Below the pieces are notes generated by a model. It was not told the origin of the DNA and did not search any database. It saw only the letters and a program-made list of their open reading frames with translations. From an uncultured Erythrobacteraceae bacterium (GTDB lineage Bacteria > Pseudomonadota > Alphaproteobacteria > Sphingomonadales > Sphingomonadaceae): a stretch of DNA of 41,296 nt. The stretch covers positions 1-41,296 of the forward strand of contig CAMLQG010000023.1 in the NCBI GenBank assembly GCA_946482075.1, read 5' to 3'. Shown piece after piece: positions 7,584-15,415 of the stretch. The position numbers were made by a program, and so were the translations under genes. The first letter of the stretch is position 1; each line of letters opens with the position of its first letter.

Positions 7584-8557
7584 CCCAATCGCTAGAGCCA
7601 ATGTCGCTTGAGGACGTTCGCGCGCTGGCGCAGAATATCCGCGCGGAAGTCGGCAAGGCGATCGTCGGCCAGGAAGAGACGGTCGAACATCTGCTGATCG
7701 CGCTGATGAGCCAGGGCCATGTCCTGCTGGAAGGCCCACCGGGCGTGGCGAAGACTTTCCTCGCCCAATGCTTCGCTGCTTCGCTGGGGCTCGATTTCGG
7801 TCGCATCCAGTTCACGCCGGACCTGCTGCCGGGCGATATCCTCGGCTCCAACCTGTTCAACTTCCAGACCAGCCAGTTCACGCTGACGCGCGGGCCCATC
7901 TTCTGCGAGCTGCTGCTGGCGGACGAAATCAACCGCACGCCGCCCAAGACGCAGGCGGCCCTGCTCGAAGCGATGCAGGAACGCCGCGTGACGCTGGACG
8001 GCGAAGCGCATCCTCTGCCCGAGCGCTTCCTGGTGGTGGCGACGCAGAACCCGATCGAAAGCCAGGGCGTCTACCCGCTGCCCGAAGCCCAGCTCGACCG
8101 TTTCCTGTTCAAGCTGCTGGTGCCCTATCCCAGCGCCGAGGAGGAAGCCCGCATCGTCGAGCGCTCCGGCGAGCGGACAGGCCCGGCGCGTCCCGCCGAC
8201 TTCGATATCGCCGCGATCACCGATGCCGCGCAACTCGGCGCTGCGGCCACGGCGGTCAGCAATGTCACCATCGCCAAGGACGTGATCGACTATGTCGTGC
8301 GCCTGATCCGCGCGACGCGGGAAAGCGCCGACCTTTCCACCGGCGCCTCGCCCCGCGCCGCCGTGCTGCTGGCGAGCGCGGCGCGGGCGCGCGCGGCGCT
8401 GGAAGGGCGGGACTATGTGCTACCCGATGACGTGAAAGCGCTCGCCACCTCGGTGCTGCGCCACCGCCTGCTGCTGTCGCCCGTGGCCGAGATCGAGGGC
8501 CGTCAGGTGGAAGCGCTGGTCGCCAACCTCATTGAACAGACCGAAGCGCCGCGGTGA
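7580..8557 (+). CDS. MoxR family AAA+ ATPase
   Basis: 325 residues, the normal MoxR length. Walker A is EGPPGVAKT (51-59), Walker B is LLLADEINR (about 111-119), sensor 1 lies in VATQNPIES (about residue 154) and the arginine-rich C-terminal lid follows. MoxR proteins are hexameric cytoplasmic ATPases thought to act as chaperones that insert cofactors or assemble complexes with von Willebrand-like partners. The partner here is presumably the DUF58 protein encoded just downstream. It starts within the preceding stop (ATGA). The next gene is separated by copy B of the repeat instead of the usual overlap, which suggests the repeat was inserted into an originally compact operon. Confidence 0.93.
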   Translation: MTQSLEPMSLEDVRALAQNIRAEVGKAIVGQEETVEHLLIALMSQGHVLLEGPPGVAKTFLAQCFAASLGLDFGRIQFTPDLLPGDILGSNLFNFQTSQFTLTRGPIFCELLLADEINRTPPKTQAALLEAMQERRVTLDGEAHPLPERFLVVATQNPIESQGVYPLPEAQLDRFLFKLLVPYPSAEEEARIVERSGERTGPARPADFDIAAITDAAQLGAAATAVSNVTIAKDVIDYVVRLIRATRESADLSTGASPRAAVLLASAARARAALEGRDYVLPDDVKALATSVLRHRLLLSPVAEIEGRQVEALVANLIEQTEAPR

Positions 8558-8576
8558 GATCGGATATCGCCTTTCC

Positions 8577-8718
8577 AGATCCTCCCTGTGCCGCAGGCAT
8601 GGGGAAGTGGCAGCCGCACCGGCGGCTGACGGAGGGGCTGTTGCGCCATCGGCCCCTCCACCACGCCGCCTGCGGCGTCGCGGTCCCCCTCCCCATCGCT
8701 GCGCGACAGGGAGGATCC
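8577..8718. repeat. Approximately 140-bp intergenic repeat, copy B
   Basis: It has the same block order as copy A: AGATCCTCCCT at the left, GGCATGGGGAAGTGGCAGCC, GGCTGACGGAGGGGC, GCGGTCCCCCTCCCCAT and CGACAGGGAGGATC at the right. Immediately after it the first 13 bases of the element (GATCCTCCCTGTG) occur again at 8714-8726, so the element is followed by the beginning of a second unit or by a duplicated end. Confidence 0.88.
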
Positions 8719-8725
8719 TCCCTGT
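8706..8725 (+). promoter_or_regulatory. 20-bp perfect palindrome containing the ribosome binding site of the DUF58 gene
   Basis: ACAGGGAG-GATC-CTCCCTGT is fully self-complementary (8-bp stem, GATC loop). Its left arm holds the only Shine-Dalgarno (GGGAGG, 8709-8714) for the GTG at 8724. The right arm touches that codon, so folding of the mRNA would hide the ribosome binding site. Confidence 0.6.
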
Positions 8726-10034
8726 GATCGTCCCCAGCACCCGCACCGCCTGGGCGGCCGCGCTCGCCGCGCCGCTGGCGCTGGTGGTCGCGGCGGCGGC
8801 GCCGGCCGCCTGGGTGATCGTGCCGGCGTTCGGCGTCGCGCTGCTGGCGCTGGTGCTGCTCGACGGGCTGCTGGCGGGGCGGCTGGAGGATGTCCGCCTG
8901 ATCGCTCCCGCCGATGCCGAAGTGGGCGAGCCGAGCGAGATCGCCGTGCTCGCGGATTTCGCCGGCGGGCCCGGCGGCGCGCCCCACGCCGCGATCGGCT
9001 TCGACCCGCGCCTGGGGCAGGACGGCCGCGCCGATTTCGCGCTCCAGCCCGACGGCGACACCTGGAAAGGCGGCACCGCGCTCCGCCCCGAACGGCGCGG
9101 CACGGCGCCGATCACGCGGCTGTGGCTGCGCTGGCCCGGCCCGCTCGGCCTTGCCCATCGCCAGCTGGCGCGGGACCTCGATACGCAGATCCGCATCTGG
9201 CCCGATCTTTCGCCCGTGCGCTCGCCGATCCTGCAATCCTTCCTGCGCGATGCGCAGTTCGGCCTCGTCGCGCGGCGCATAAGGGGCGAGGGGAGCCAGT
9301 TCGAATCGCTCTCCGAATACCAGGCCGGGATGGACCGCCGCCGGATCGACTGGAAGTCGAGCGCGCGCCAGACCAAGCTCTTCGCCCGCGAGAACGAGAG
9401 CGAGCGCAACAATCCGATCGTCTTCGCTTTCGATTGCGGGCAGGCGATGTGCGAGCCGATCGACGGCCTGCCGCGGATCGACCGCGCAGTCTCCGCCGCG
9501 CTCACCGCCGCCTATGTCGCCTTGAAGGGCGGGGACAAGGTCTCGCTGTTCGGCTTCGCCCGCAAGCCGGAACTCGCCACGCCCTTCGTCTCGGACGCCG
9601 CACAGTTCCATCGGCTGCAGAGCGCTGCCGCCAGCCTCGACTATCACGCGCAGGAACCCAATTTCACGCTCGCGCTGGCGACGCTCTCCGCCCGGCTCAA
9701 GCGGCGCGCGCTGGTGATCCTGTTCTCCGACTTCACCGATCCGACCAGCGCGGAACTGATGATAGAAAGCGTCGGCCGGCTGGTGAAGAACCATCTCGTG
9801 CTGTTCGTGACGCTGGAGGATTCCGAACTCGCCGCGCTTACCGCCGCCGATCCCGGCGATATGGAAGTGCTGGCGATGTCGGTCACGGCGGACACGCTCG
9901 CCCGGCAGCGCGCGCTGGTGCTCCAGCGCCTGCGCCAGCTGGGCGTGGACGTGCTGGAAGCGCCGTGGGACCGGATCGGCTATCGCCTGATCGACCGCTA
10001 TCTCGACATCAAGCGCGCGGGGACGATCGGGTGA
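8724..10034 (+). CDS. DUF58 domain-containing protein (vWA-like MoxR partner)
   Basis: 436 residues from the GTG at 8724. Two adjacent N-terminal helices (about 10-50) are followed by a beta-rich region. Then comes the DUF58 signature, here YQAGMDRRRIDWKSSARQTKL (about 199-219; the usual form is Y..GD..R.IDW..SAR). A vWA-like domain with IVFAFDCGQAM takes the place of the DxSxS motif, so the metal-binding serines appear lost. DUF58 proteins accompany MoxR ATPases almost everywhere, but their function is not established. The start lies in repeat-derived sequence and has a well-placed GGGAGG; earlier in-frame codons lie inside the repeat and are less likely. The frame is open back to 8532, overlapping moxR. 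Confidence 0.82.
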   Translation: MIVPSTRTAWAAALAAPLALVVAAAAPAAWVIVPAFGVALLALVLLDGLLAGRLEDVRLIAPADAEVGEPSEIAVLADFAGGPGGAPHAAIGFDPRLGQDGRADFALQPDGDTWKGGTALRPERRGTAPITRLWLRWPGPLGLAHRQLARDLDTQIRIWPDLSPVRSPILQSFLRDAQFGLVARRIRGEGSQFESLSEYQAGMDRRRIDWKSSARQTKLFARENESERNNPIVFAFDCGQAMCEPIDGLPRIDRAVSAALTAAYVALKGGDKVSLFGFARKPELATPFVSDAAQFHRLQSAAASLDYHAQEPNFTLALATLSARLKRRALVILFSDFTDPTSAELMIESVGRLVKNHLVLFVTLEDSELAALTAADPGDMEVLAMSVTADTLARQRALVLQRLRQLGVDVLEAPWDRIGYRLIDRYLDIKRAGTIG

Positions 10035-10048
10035 GGCCCGCATTGTCC

Positions 10049-10144
10049 CGTCATTGCGACCTCGGCCTCGGGCCGGGGGAAGCAATCCAGAGCCCGATGC
10101 GCGTCGCTCCGGATTGCTTCGTCGCTTCGCTTCTCGCAATGACG
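10049..10144. repeat. Intergenic palindromic repeat, 'CGTCATTGCGA...TCGCAATGACG' type
   Basis: The terminal inverted repeats CGTCATTGCGA and TCGCAATGACG enclose a second dyad, GAAGCAATCCAGAGC/GCTCCGGATTGCTTC. A close relative with the same two dyads lies between ruvA and aroC (25230-25313). It separates the DUF58 and SpoIIM genes. Confidence 0.88.
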
Positions 10145-10161
10145 ACGGTAGTGAGGGCCTG

Positions 10162-11223
10162 ATGGCAACCCGCTTCAAGGCCCTGTTCGCGCGCGGGAAG
10201 GCGGATGCGCCGCCCGATATCGAGGCCGCCGTGCTGCGGTCCGACCGGTTCCGGCTGGAACGCGAGGCGGACTGGAAGCGGCTGGACCAGATCATCACCC
10301 GGATGGAAGCGGGCCGGCTGCGCAAGCTGCCCGACGCGGACGTGCTCGAACTGCCCGCGCTCTACCGCATGGCCGCCTCCAGCCTCGCCATCGCGCGCGA
10401 GACCTCGCTCGACGCCGCCACGCTCGCCTATCTCGAGACGCTGGTGCAGCGCGCCTGGTTCCAGGTCTACGGACCCCGCACCTCGCTGCTCGGCTGGTTC
10501 CGCCGCTTCCTGGGCGGCGCATGGAGCGCCAGCGTGCGCGCAATCTGGCTCGACCTCTGCATCGCGCTCGCCGCGATGATCGCCGGCACGGTGGCAGGCT
10601 GGCTGCTCGTGGCGAGCGACACGGAATGGTATCACGCGCTGGTGCCCGCCGGCATGGGCGACGGTCGCGTGCCGGGCGCCACGCGCGAGGCGCTGATCCA
10701 ATCGCTCTCGGGCGAGAAGAGCGGCGACGGCCTGTCCGTCTTCGCCGCCTATCTGTTCAGCAACAATGCGCAGGTCTCGATACTCGCCTTCGCGCTGGGC
10801 TTCGCCTTCGGCGTTCCTTCCATCCTGCTCCTGATCCACAACATGGCGCTCCTGGGTGCGATGCTGTGGCTGTATCATAATGCCGGGCTGACGGTGGAGT
10901 TCGTCGCCTGGCTGAGCGTGCACGGCACGACGGAGCTCTTCGCCATCCTGCTGGCCGGCGGCGCGGGCATCCATGTCGGGCGGTCGATGGCCTTTCCCGG
11001 CAATCGCACGATCCTGTCTGCCGCGGCGGAAAGCGGCCGGCGCGCGGCGCAAGTGATGACAGGCGTGGTGCTGATGCTGATCGTGGCAGCGCTGCTGGAA
11101 GGCTTCGCCCGCCAACTGGTCCACGATAGTTCGGGCCGCTACACCATCGGCGGCTTCATGCTGTTCGCCTGGCTGGCCTATTTCTTCGTCTTCGGCCGCT
11201 CGCCCATCGGAGCCCGCCGATGA
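10162..11223 (+). CDS. Stage II sporulation protein M (SpoIIM) family membrane protein
   Basis: 353 residues. A cytoplasmic N-terminal part contains READWKRLDQIITRMEAGRL and the family's LPALYRMAASSLAIAR. Several membrane helices follow, with the conserved loop FSNNAQVSILAFALGFAFGVPS and the HGTTELFAILLAGGAGI motif. This is the SpoIIM family, which in Bacillus helps drive engulfment; in non-sporulating bacteria such as this one the role is unknown. The ATG at 10162 is the first sensible start after the repeat. The stop overlaps the RDD gene (ATGA), so these two are translationally coupled and presumably form a membrane complex (inference). Confidence 0.88.
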   Translation: MATRFKALFARGKADAPPDIEAAVLRSDRFRLEREADWKRLDQIITRMEAGRLRKLPDADVLELPALYRMAASSLAIARETSLDAATLAYLETLVQRAWFQVYGPRTSLLGWFRRFLGGAWSASVRAIWLDLCIALAAMIAGTVAGWLLVASDTEWYHALVPAGMGDGRVPGATREALIQSLSGEKSGDGLSVFAAYLFSNNAQVSILAFALGFAFGVPSILLLIHNMALLGAMLWLYHNAGLTVEFVAWLSVHGTTELFAILLAGGAGIHVGRSMAFPGNRTILSAAAESGRRAAQVMTGVVLMLIVAALLEGFARQLVHDSSGRYTIGGFMLFAWLAYFFVFGRSPIGARR

Positions 11224-12140
11224 ACGCCGCCGCCAGGCACCGGATGCACGACATCCACGGCGGGCGCGCCCGCGAGCTGGTCACGCCCGAAGGCCTCGCG
11301 CTGCCCGTCATCGTCGGTAGCCGCGGTGCGCGGCTGGGCGCTCTGGTGCTGGATTTCGTGATCGTCCACATGACCATGCTCGCGATCACGCTGTTCCTGA
11401 TGTATCTCGGCTTCGGCGTACTCGGCGTGGCTTTCGGCGAGGGCCAGAATCCGACCGGCCTGCTGGAACTCATCGTGGTCCTGTGGATCATCGCCATGTT
11501 CCTGTTCCGCAACGGCTATTTCCTCTATTTCGAGCTCGGCCCGCGCGGCGCCACGCCGGGCAAGCGCATGGCCGGGCTGCGCGTCGCCTCACGCGATGGC
11601 GGGCGGCTGACGGCGGAAGCGGTGATCGCGCGCAACCTCCTGCGCGATATCGAGCTGTTCCTGCCGCTGGTGTTCATCTTCGGCGCGCAGGAAGGCGATG
11701 GCAGCCTGGCGGGCTTCGCCGCGCTCGGCTGGTTCGCGGTGTTCCTGCTGTTCCCCTTCTTCAACAAGGACGCGATGCGCGCGGGCGACCTGATCGCCGG
11801 CACCTGGGTGGTGGAAGCGCCGCGTCGCAAGCTGGCCGGGACCCTGTCCGCCAGCGAGGCTGCGCGCGGGACTTCCGCCGCCACCGGTGCGCAATACCGC
11901 TTCGGCGAGGCGGAACTGTCCGTCTATGGCGAGTACGAGCTGCAGACGCTTGAACGCATCCTGCGCGACAATCGCAAGGAAGCGATGGAGACGGTCGCGG
12001 CGACAATCTGCCAGAAGATCGGCTGGAATGCGGGCGCTGGCGACGAACGCGCTTTCCTCGAAGCCTATTATGCCCAACTGCGCGCGCGGCTGGAACGCCA
12101 GATGCGCTTCGGGTCACGCAAGGCGGATAAATTCTCCTGA
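11220..12140 (+). CDS. RDD family membrane protein
   Basis: 306 residues. The RDD domain spans about 30-200. It shows the first Arg (GSRGARLGALVLDFVIVH), the GATPGKRMAGLRV loop between helices 2 and 3, and the closing DLIAGTWVV segment. There are four predicted helices. A soluble C-terminal tail of about 100 residues (VYGEYELQTLERILRDNRKEAMETVA) is helical and carries QKIGW and ERAFLEAYYAQLRARLERQM. RDD proteins are poorly understood membrane proteins; some have been linked to ion transport. It is the last gene of the six-gene cluster, starts inside the SpoIIM stop and converges on the acyltransferase gene. Confidence 0.86.
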   Translation: MNAAARHRMHDIHGGRARELVTPEGLALPVIVGSRGARLGALVLDFVIVHMTMLAITLFLMYLGFGVLGVAFGEGQNPTGLLELIVVLWIIAMFLFRNGYFLYFELGPRGATPGKRMAGLRVASRDGGRLTAEAVIARNLLRDIELFLPLVFIFGAQEGDGSLAGFAALGWFAVFLLFPFFNKDAMRAGDLIAGTWVVEAPRRKLAGTLSASEAARGTSAATGAQYRFGEAELSVYGEYELQTLERILRDNRKEAMETVAATICQKIGWNAGAGDERAFLEAYYAQLRARLERQMRFGSRKADKFS

Positions 12141-12194
12141 TCCTCCAGCGCGGCAGATAGGTGACGTTCGCCCAGCCGGGGCTCGTCTTGGAGG

Positions 12195-13277
12195 TCAACC
12201 GATGGGCTGCGCCGTCGCTGAAGCGGTTGTCGATGACAGGTTCCTGCGATCGTACCAAAGGCGCAAACCCCGGCGACATGGCGCCTCCACGAAGCGAAAC
12301 AGCAACCCTGCGCAGATCACGGATGCGATCAGCCCCACCATACAGAACGCTACCCCGCGTTCGACGCCCCATCGGTAGGCGACCCAACTTGCTGTCCTGA
12401 AGACGGGAATATGACAGAGATAAAGGGAAAACGACCACTCGCCCAAAGTATACAACCAAGGCGCGGAGAGGCGTTTTTCCCACGATCCGCTGATCATATA
12501 GGCCGAGATCGTTATGAGGATCAGGCCTCCCAGAACGAATATCTCGGACAATTGAACCAGGCCGAGGGCGATGACCAATGCGCCCATCCAGATGCCGTTC
12601 TTCCATCTTTCCGATCGATCGCGTTCGGCGAGAAGCTGGAATAGCCCCATCCCGAACAGGAAGCCTCCGCTGACCCGGACCAGCGGACCAAGGCCCGACG
12701 TATCATTGATCGAACCGTGCTGAAGTATGAGCAAGCCGAACAGGAGAGCGCCGATCAGGCAAAGACGCTTCCCGGCGCGCCCATCGGGAGCGCCGGAACT
12801 GAATTTCAGCACCGTGGGAAACAGGATCGCATAAGCGAACATCTCTGCGCTCACTGACCATGCCGGGCTGTTCCAGGCATAGCCGTCGGGAAGAAGCCAT
12901 TGCCGGACGAAAAGGGTCAACGAAATCCAATCAAGGATATCTTGCTGCGACAGTTTATATCCGAGAGCGAGCGAACCCGTAAGCATGCCGACCATGAGCA
13001 GAGCATGCACGGGAAAGAGACGCGCCAGGCGGAGAAAGATGAATCTGCGAAAGGATTCCGTCCCAGACTTCAACTGCACGAAATAGACGTGGCTGATGAT
13101 CAATCCGCTCAGGATAAAGAAGAAGTCGACACCCAGATATCCCAACCGAAGCGGAGGAAATGCCTCACGCCAAGGAAAGGACGAATAATATCTGAAATGA
13201 TAAACGACGACCACCGACGCAGCTAGCGCCCGTAGCCCGTTGAGAGCCCCCCGTTGATCGCGTTTTCGGTTGTCCAC
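12195..13277 (-). CDS. Acyltransferase 3 family membrane protein
   Basis: 360 residues with about ten hydrophobic segments. It begins LNGLRALAASVVVVYHFRYY, which contains the R-(x)10-H catalytic pair of acyltransferase-3 (OafA/NodX-type) enzymes. It continues with RLGYLGVDFFFILSGLIIS, the family's 'GVxxFFxLSG' motif, and FRRFIFLRLARLFPVH. Such enzymes acylate sugars of exopolysaccharide, O-antigen or glycans at the inner membrane. The start is a GTG; GGAGAG lies about 20 nt upstream, too far to be a good site. The gene is clearly lower in G+C (about 55-60% in the lines I counted) than its neighbours (about 70%) and has no functional partner nearby, which suggests acquisition by transfer. Confidence 0.88.
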   Translation of the reverse strand: MDNRKRDQRGALNGLRALAASVVVVYHFRYYSSFPWREAFPPLRLGYLGVDFFFILSGLIISHVYFVQLKSGTESFRRFIFLRLARLFPVHALLMVGMLTGSLALGYKLSQQDILDWISLTLFVRQWLLPDGYAWNSPAWSVSAEMFAYAILFPTVLKFSSGAPDGRAGKRLCLIGALLFGLLILQHGSINDTSGLGPLVRVSGGFLFGMGLFQLLAERDRSERWKNGIWMGALVIALGLVQLSEIFVLGGLILITISAYMISGSWEKRLSAPWLYTLGEWSFSLYLCHIPVFRTASWVAYRWGVERGVAFCMVGLIASVICAGLLFRFVEAPCRRGLRLWYDRRNLSSTTASATAQPIG

Positions 13278-13422
13278 GCGACATGAATGAAGGAGAGAGA
13301 CTAATAAAGGGTTTGAAAAGAATGCTTTCGGGCACAGGAAGAGGGGTCACACGGCAGAATGCCGACGCTCCCCACGGGAGGCGCCGGCATCCTTGCACGC
13401 GGATTATCCGCACATTCGCCGA

Positions 13423-13593
13423 TTACGGCAAGGTTCGCCCGCCCCGGCCGAACAGGAAGCCCAGCACCAGGATGATCGCGCCGACAACCAGGAATATCTT
13501 GGCAAACTCCGCCGAGATACCGGCGATGCCGGCGAATCCGAGGAGCGCGGCGATAAGCGCCACGACCGCGAAAATGATTGCCCATCTCAACAT
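13423..13593 (-). CDS. DUF1328 (UPF0391, YtjA-type) small membrane protein
   Basis: A 56-residue protein beginning MLRWAIIFAVVALIAALLGFAGIAG. It has two hydrophobic helices separated by a short ISAEFAKI stretch and ends GFLFGRGGRTLP, the complete UPF0391/DUF1328 pattern. I chose this internal ATG over the one 15 nt upstream because AGGAG lies about 6 nt before it and the family always begins MLRW/MLYW. The function is unknown. A perfect EcfG-type promoter about 100 nt upstream indicates membership of the general stress regulon, which agrees with how this family often behaves in alphaproteobacteria. Confidence 0.9.
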   Translation of the reverse strand: MLRWAIIFAVVALIAALLGFAGIAGISAEFAKIFLVVGAIILVLGFLFGRGGRTLP

Positions 13594-13969
13594 CTCGTTC
13601 TCCTTCATGGTGCGATCCTCCGCCCGGGCGCGCGCACGTGCCCGGTTGACGAGGATCGCCGTCCAAATAATCCGCTGTGGATGAAGCCTTAACGCTGCTG
13701 CGGAACGGAAGTTCCTTCACCCGATGGTGCCCCCTTCAGTCGAACTGGAACCCGCCTGCGACGAGATGCGGCGCGCCGGCACGGGACAGGAGCAACGCGC
13801 CATTTTCCTACGGGTCACAAAGCTGCTAGGGGCGGCTGATGCATTCCGTGGCGCACAAGGTCGAAAAGGGTTGCTTTCCGGGCATTCCGTCGCCCTTGCC
13901 CGGAGGCTCGGAGTTTTCTCCCAGGACAGTGTCAACTGTGTCAACCTGTTCAGGTCAAGAGCATAATCG
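13594..13969. other. 376-bp intergenic stretch between the DUF1328 gene and ispG
   Basis: It holds the EcfG-type promoter for the minus-strand DUF1328 gene (13691-13715) and the upstream region of ispG. A plus-strand frame at 13724-13966 (80 codons) has no ribosome binding site, no recognisable motif and cysteine-rich, arginine-rich composition, so I do not call it. A GTGTCAACTGTGTCAACCTG direct repeat (13930-13949) lies about 20 nt before the ispG start. Confidence 0.6.
13691..13715 (-). promoter_or_regulatory. EcfG-type general stress promoter (GGAAC-N16-CGTT)
   Basis: On the minus strand GGAAC (13715-13711) is followed after exactly 16 bp by CGTT (13694-13691). This is a perfect match to the alphaproteobacterial EcfG/SigT consensus, oriented toward the DUF1328 gene about 100 nt away. 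Confidence 0.75.
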
Positions 13970-15103
13970 ATGAACGCAATTCGCCCCTGGCGCACAATCG
14001 AACGGCGCAAGAGCCGGCAGATCATGGTCGGCCGCGTCCCGGTAGGAGGCGATTCGCCGATCACCGTCCAGACGATGACCAACACGCTCACGTCCGATGC
14101 CGCAGCCACGATCGACCAGATCCGACGCTGCGAGGAAGCGGGCGCGGACATCATCCGCGTCTCCTGCCCGGATGAGGCGAGCACGGCCGCCTTCCGCCAG
14201 ATCGCCCGCGCGGCCGCAGTGCCGCTCGTCGCCGACATCCATTTCCACTACAAGCGCGCGCTGGAAGCCGCGGACGCGGGCGCTGCCTGCCTGCGGATCA
14301 ATCCCGGCAATATCGGATCGTCGGAGCGCGTGGCCGAAGTCGTCCGCGCGGCCAAGGCCAATGGCTGCGCGATCCGCATCGGCGTGAATGCCGGCAGCCT
14401 GGAGCGCGACCTGCTGGAGAAATATGGCGAGCCCTGCCCCGAAGCGCTGGTCGAAAGCGCGCTCGACCATATCAAGCTGCTGCAGGATCACGACTTCCAC
14501 GAATACAAGGTGGCAGTGAAGGCCAGCGACGTGTTCCTGGCAGTCGCCGCCTATCAGGGCCTGGCCGAAGCGGTCGATTGCCCGCTCCATCTCGGCATCA
14601 CCGAAGCCGGCGGGCTGATCGGCGGCACGGTGAAAAGCGCGATCGGGATCGGCAATCTGCTCTGGGCCGGGATCGGCGACACGATCCGCGTGTCCTTGTC
14701 CGCCGAACCGGAAGAGGAAGTGCGCGTCGGCTTCGAGATCCTGAAATCGCTGGGCCTGCGTACCCGCGGGGTGCGTGTCGTGTCCTGCCCGTCCTGCGCG
14801 CGGCAGGGCTTCGACGTGATCCGCACCGTGGCGGCGCTGGAAGAACGGCTGCAGCACATCAAGACGCCGCTGTCGCTCTCCGTGCTGGGCTGCGTCGTCA
14901 ACGGACCGGGCGAAGCGCGCGAGACGGATATCGGCGTGACCGGCGGCGGCAATGGCAAGCACATGGTCTATCTCTCCGGCGTGACCGACCATCATGTGCA
15001 GAGCGAGGACATGCTCGATCACATCGTGAAGCTGGTGGAAGCCAAAGCGGCGGAGATCGAAGCGAACATGACCGATGCCCAACATGCCGACGCCGCCGAA
15101 TAA
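13970..15103 (+). CDS. ispG: 4-hydroxy-3-methylbut-2-en-1-yl diphosphate synthase (GcpE/IspG)
   Basis: 377 residues, the short bacterial form of IspG. It catalyses the penultimate step of the MEP isoprenoid pathway, converting MEcPP to HMBPP with a [4Fe-4S] cluster. The cluster ligands are visible: C273 and C276 in [10 protein letters not shown]308 in [10 protein letters not shown] and E315. The TIM-barrel part contains [26 protein letters not shown] and RINPGNIG. The ATG at 13970 follows the intergenic stretch; no strong ribosome binding site is seen. Its 3' end overlaps the next small gene by 29 nt. Confidence 0.96.
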   Translation: MNAIRPWRTIERRKSRQIMVGRVPVGGDSPITVQTMTNTLTSDAAATIDQIRRCEEAGADIIRVSCPDEASTAAFRQIARAAAVPLVADIHFHYKRALEAADAGAACLRINPGNIGSSERVAEVVRAAKANGCAIRIGVNAGSLERDLLEKYGEPCPEALVESALDHIKLLQDHDFHEYKVAVKASDVFLAVAAYQGLAEAVDCPLHLGITEAGGLIGGTVKSAIGIGNLLWAGIGDTIRVSLSAEPEEEVRVGFEILKSLGLRTRGVRVVSCPSCARQGFDVIRTVAALEERLQHIKTPLSLSVLGCVVNGPGEARETDIGVTGGGNGKHMVYLSGVTDHHVQSEDMLDHIVKLVEAKAAEIEANMTDAQHADAAE

Positions 15104-15362
15104 CACTGCGCCGTTGCGGCCCAAGGAGGCCCGGTGGCACCCTGTCGCCGTGGGCGCCGCCAGCCTGGGCGCGGGTTCGGCCGGAACGCTGGCGGTCGGT
15201 TCCTTCGCTCTGGGCGCGCTGGCCATGGGCGCGATCGCGATCGGCGCTCTTGCCATCGGTCGCCTGTTCATCGGCAGGCTGGATCTGCGTGACGCGCGGA
15301 TCGACCGGCTGCGGATCGGCTCGATCGAGATCGGGGAAAATCCCGCGCACCACGCGGAGTGA
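15075..15362 (+). CDS. Small protein with five-residue repeats, unknown function
   Basis: 95 residues. After a 25-residue polar head, residues from about 30 to 88 read as consecutive pentads with a small or hydrophobic first residue and glycine third: [25 protein letters not shown]. They then drift into [15 protein letters not shown]. This period-5 pattern resembles pentapeptide-repeat right-handed beta-helices, but with Gly-rich strands that could lie in or on the membrane. The start overlaps ispG by 29 nt (a second ATG at 15084 also overlaps), so it is probably co-transcribed. I do not know a function. The pattern and overlap support it being a real gene. Confidence 0.6.
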   Translation: MPNMPTPPNNTAPLRPKEARWHPVAVGAASLGAGSAGTLAVGSFALGALAMGAIAIGALAIGRLFIGRLDLRDARIDRLRIGSIEIGENPAHHAE

Positions 15363-15415
15363 AGCCGTGGGCCAGGTTCATCGCCCGCTCAGTCTGAAAG
15401 TGCTTTGAAAGAACC

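Noticed and set aside
8529..10325. 598-codon frame antisense to DUF58 and the flanking repeats
   Set aside because: It spans two repeat elements and is composition-driven; the plus strand has a consistent DUF58 protein.
10162..11223. SpoIIM as evidence of sporulation
   Set aside because: The family is widespread in non-sporulating bacteria next to MoxR genes; no other sporulation gene is present.
13724..13966. 80-codon plus-strand frame upstream of ispG
   Set aside because: No ribosome binding site, no motif, and it occupies a promoter region.
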